This document shows, piece by piece, positions 62,887 through 64,000 of a stretch of 64,000 nucleotides of DNA. The stretch's first letter is position 1. Every line of letters starts with the position of its first letter. Source of the DNA: Marivita lacus. Lineage in GTDB: Bacteria > Pseudomonadota > Alphaproteobacteria > Rhodobacterales > Rhodobacteraceae. The translations under genes and the position numbers were made by a program. The notes beneath the pieces are model-generated. The model did not search any database and had not been told where the DNA came from. It saw nothing but the letters and a program-made list of their open reading frames with translations. The stretch covers positions 310,907 to 374,906 of the forward strand of contig NZ_BMFC01000002.1 in NCBI RefSeq assembly GCF_014637725.1, given 5' to 3'.

Positions 62887-64000
62887 CTACGCGGCGGGGA
62901 CAGGGGTCGCAAGGGGCCAGTCGAGGCTGGCCAGACGGCTGAACAGCGCCTCGATCCCGGTTCGGTCGACATTGGCAAAGGCGACACGGAACTGACGTGC
63001 GCCGGACGGGTCCGAAGCGGGCGTGAACATGGTGCCGGGCAGGGCGAGGATACCCGCCTCCTGCACCAGTTTCGGGGCCAGCGTGGCGCTGCTTTCGGCG
63101 AAGGGATGTTCAAGATAGGCGAAATAGGCGCCACAGCCCATGAGCCGCCAGCCCTTGGCTTCGATGAGCGGCATGTGGTCTTGGATGGCTGCACGCCTGT
63201 CGAGGATCTCGTGGCGTTCCCCGGCCAGCCAGTCGCCGAGGTTCTGCAATCCCCAGAGGGCCGCGCGCTGGCCCAGTTGCGAGGGGCAGATGGCGACGGT
63301 GTCGAGGAATTTCTCGATCTCGGCCAGAAGTGCTGGATGCGCAAGCACCGCGCCGACGCGGTGGCCTGTGAGGCGGTAGGCCTTGGAAAACGAGTAAAGC
63401 TGGATCAGCGTGTCGTCCCATTCAGCGTCGGACAGCAGATCGTGCGGCGGGTTGGGGCGGCTGTCGAAATCGCGATAGGTCTCGTCGACGATGAGTTTGA
63501 GCCCGGTCTCGCGGGCAAGAGCGAAGAACGCCCGGAGCGTTTCGGCGGGGTATTCGACGCCGCCGGGGTTGTTCGGTGTGACCAGTGCAATCGCGCGGGT
63601 CTTGGGCGTGATGTGCGCGCGGGCGGCACTGGCCTCGGGAATGAGATCCGACCCGGTGGGCAGCGCCACGGCACTGACGCCGGACATGTCGAGCCACATT
63701 TTATGATTGAAGTACCATGGGGTTGGCAGGATAACCTCATCCCCTTCGGTGCAGAGCGCGGCGATGGTGGCGGCAAAGGCCTGATTGCAGCCCGAGGTGA
63801 TCGCGACCTGATCAGCGGTCACGCTGCCGTGGTAATGCGCGGACCATTGCGCGGCAAGTTCGGCGCGCAGGGCGGGCAGGCCCAGCACCGGGCCGTAGAG
63901 ATGGGTCTCGGGCAACTCCAGCGCCTCGGCCATCGCGGCACGCAGGGGCGCGGGAGGCGGCTCCACCGGGGCGGCCTGGCTCACATTGATCAGCGGCTGG
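62887..64000 (-). CDS. Class I/II aminotransferase, 5' end cut by window edge
   Basis: PLP-dependent aminotransferase, about 370 residues visible and no start inside the window: the frame continues to the last base as QPLINVSQAAPVEPPP, so the true start is outside. The PLP lysine is in LYSFSKAYRLTGHRVG, and other blocks are TSGCNQAFAATIAAL, LPTPWYFNHKMWLDMSG, VTPNNPGGVEYP and VDETYRDFD. It resembles aspartate- or kynurenine-type aminotransferases; substrate unassigned. Confidence 0.9.
   Translation of the reverse strand, partial: QPLINVSQAAPVEPPPAPLRAAMAEALELPETHLYGPVLGLPALRAELAAQWSAHYHGSVTADQVAITSGCNQAFAATIAALCTEGDEVILPTPWYFNHKMWLDMSGVSAVALPTGSDLIPEASAARAHITPKTRAIALVTPNNPGGVEYPAETLRAFFALARETGLKLIVDETYRDFDSRPNPPHDLLSDAEWDDTLIQLYSFSKAYRLTGHRVGAVLAHPALLAEIEKFLDTVAICPSQLGQRAALWGLQNLGDWLAGERHEILDRRAAIQDHMPLIEAKGWRLMGCGAYFAYLEHPFAESSATLAPKLVQEAGILALPGTMFTPASDPSGARQFRVAFANVDRTGIEALFSRLASLDWPLATPVPAA

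Overview
The window is a gene-dense, high-GC stretch of a bacterial chromosome that most resembles the Roseobacter group of the Rhodobacteraceae (Alphaproteobacteria). Pointers to this are the dusB-ntrB-ntrC-ntrY-ntrX cluster with an NtrC that lacks the GAFTGA loop, the trkA-trkH-hfq-hflX run after it, the divergent DUF6477/DUF6456 pair, yajC-secD-secF next to ccmABCDG and acnA, and ppiD next to trpE. Nearly everything is core housekeeping. Both edges cut a gene: trmFO on the left and a class I/II aminotransferase on the right.

Layout. 1-10.2 kb (mostly minus strand): tRNA modification (trmFO), a TetR regulator overlapping a polyphosphate kinase 2 gene, a lipoprotein-like hydrolase, methionine synthesis (metA) with a P-loop ATPase, a FadL-type porin carrying an unusual Ala/Gln/Gly heptad array, a drug/metabolite exporter, an SH3 protein and guaA. 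10.4-19.7 kb: an MttB-like methyltransferase, the DUF6477/DUF6456 pair, lipA, two c-type cytochromes beside a LysR regulator, hpt, a RatA/COQ10 protein and the overlapping ispF-pgpA-pncC operon. 19.8-33.8 kb: nitrogen regulation (dusB-ntrBC-ntrYX), then potassium uptake (trkAH) and RNA/ribosome control (hfq-hflX).

Between ntrX and trkA lies the only clearly foreign-looking piece (about 27.1-29.2 kb). It is visibly AT-richer, with different codon use. It encodes a DUF488 protein, a tightly coupled partner of unknown family, and a free-standing glycine-rich 34-residue protein with its own ribosome binding site and terminator. This is the best candidate for an undescribed system here.

33.9-48 kb: a penicillin-acylase-family hydrolase, a beta-hydroxyacid dehydrogenase, a small EF-hand protein, serS, a trypsin-like protease, protein export (yajC-secD-secF), a TauE-type permease, an Mth938-like protein and cytochrome c maturation (ccmABCDG), which serves the cytochromes encoded elsewhere in the window. 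48-64 kb: acnA, a DUF1223 protein, a lipid A-type acyltransferase, an SDR, a CbiX-like protein, a CAT-anticodon tRNA, purM-purN, rnd, a lipoprotein, sufE, trpE, ppiD and the partial aminotransferase.

Two families of structured intergenic repeats stand out. One consists of back-to-back hairpins with YYGA tetraloops (near 37.4, 40.7 and 44.9 kb, with a related triple hairpin at 52.8 kb). The other contains a CTTCTCTGGTT...CTCGGGGG motif and a GGGGGC/GCCCCC hairpin, and is found only between convergent genes (33.8 and 59.4 kb). Several near-perfect palindromes sit in promoter regions (fadL, ntr operon, acnA, LysR/cytochrome) and are listed as candidate operators. All assignments come from reading the sequence; no database search was run.
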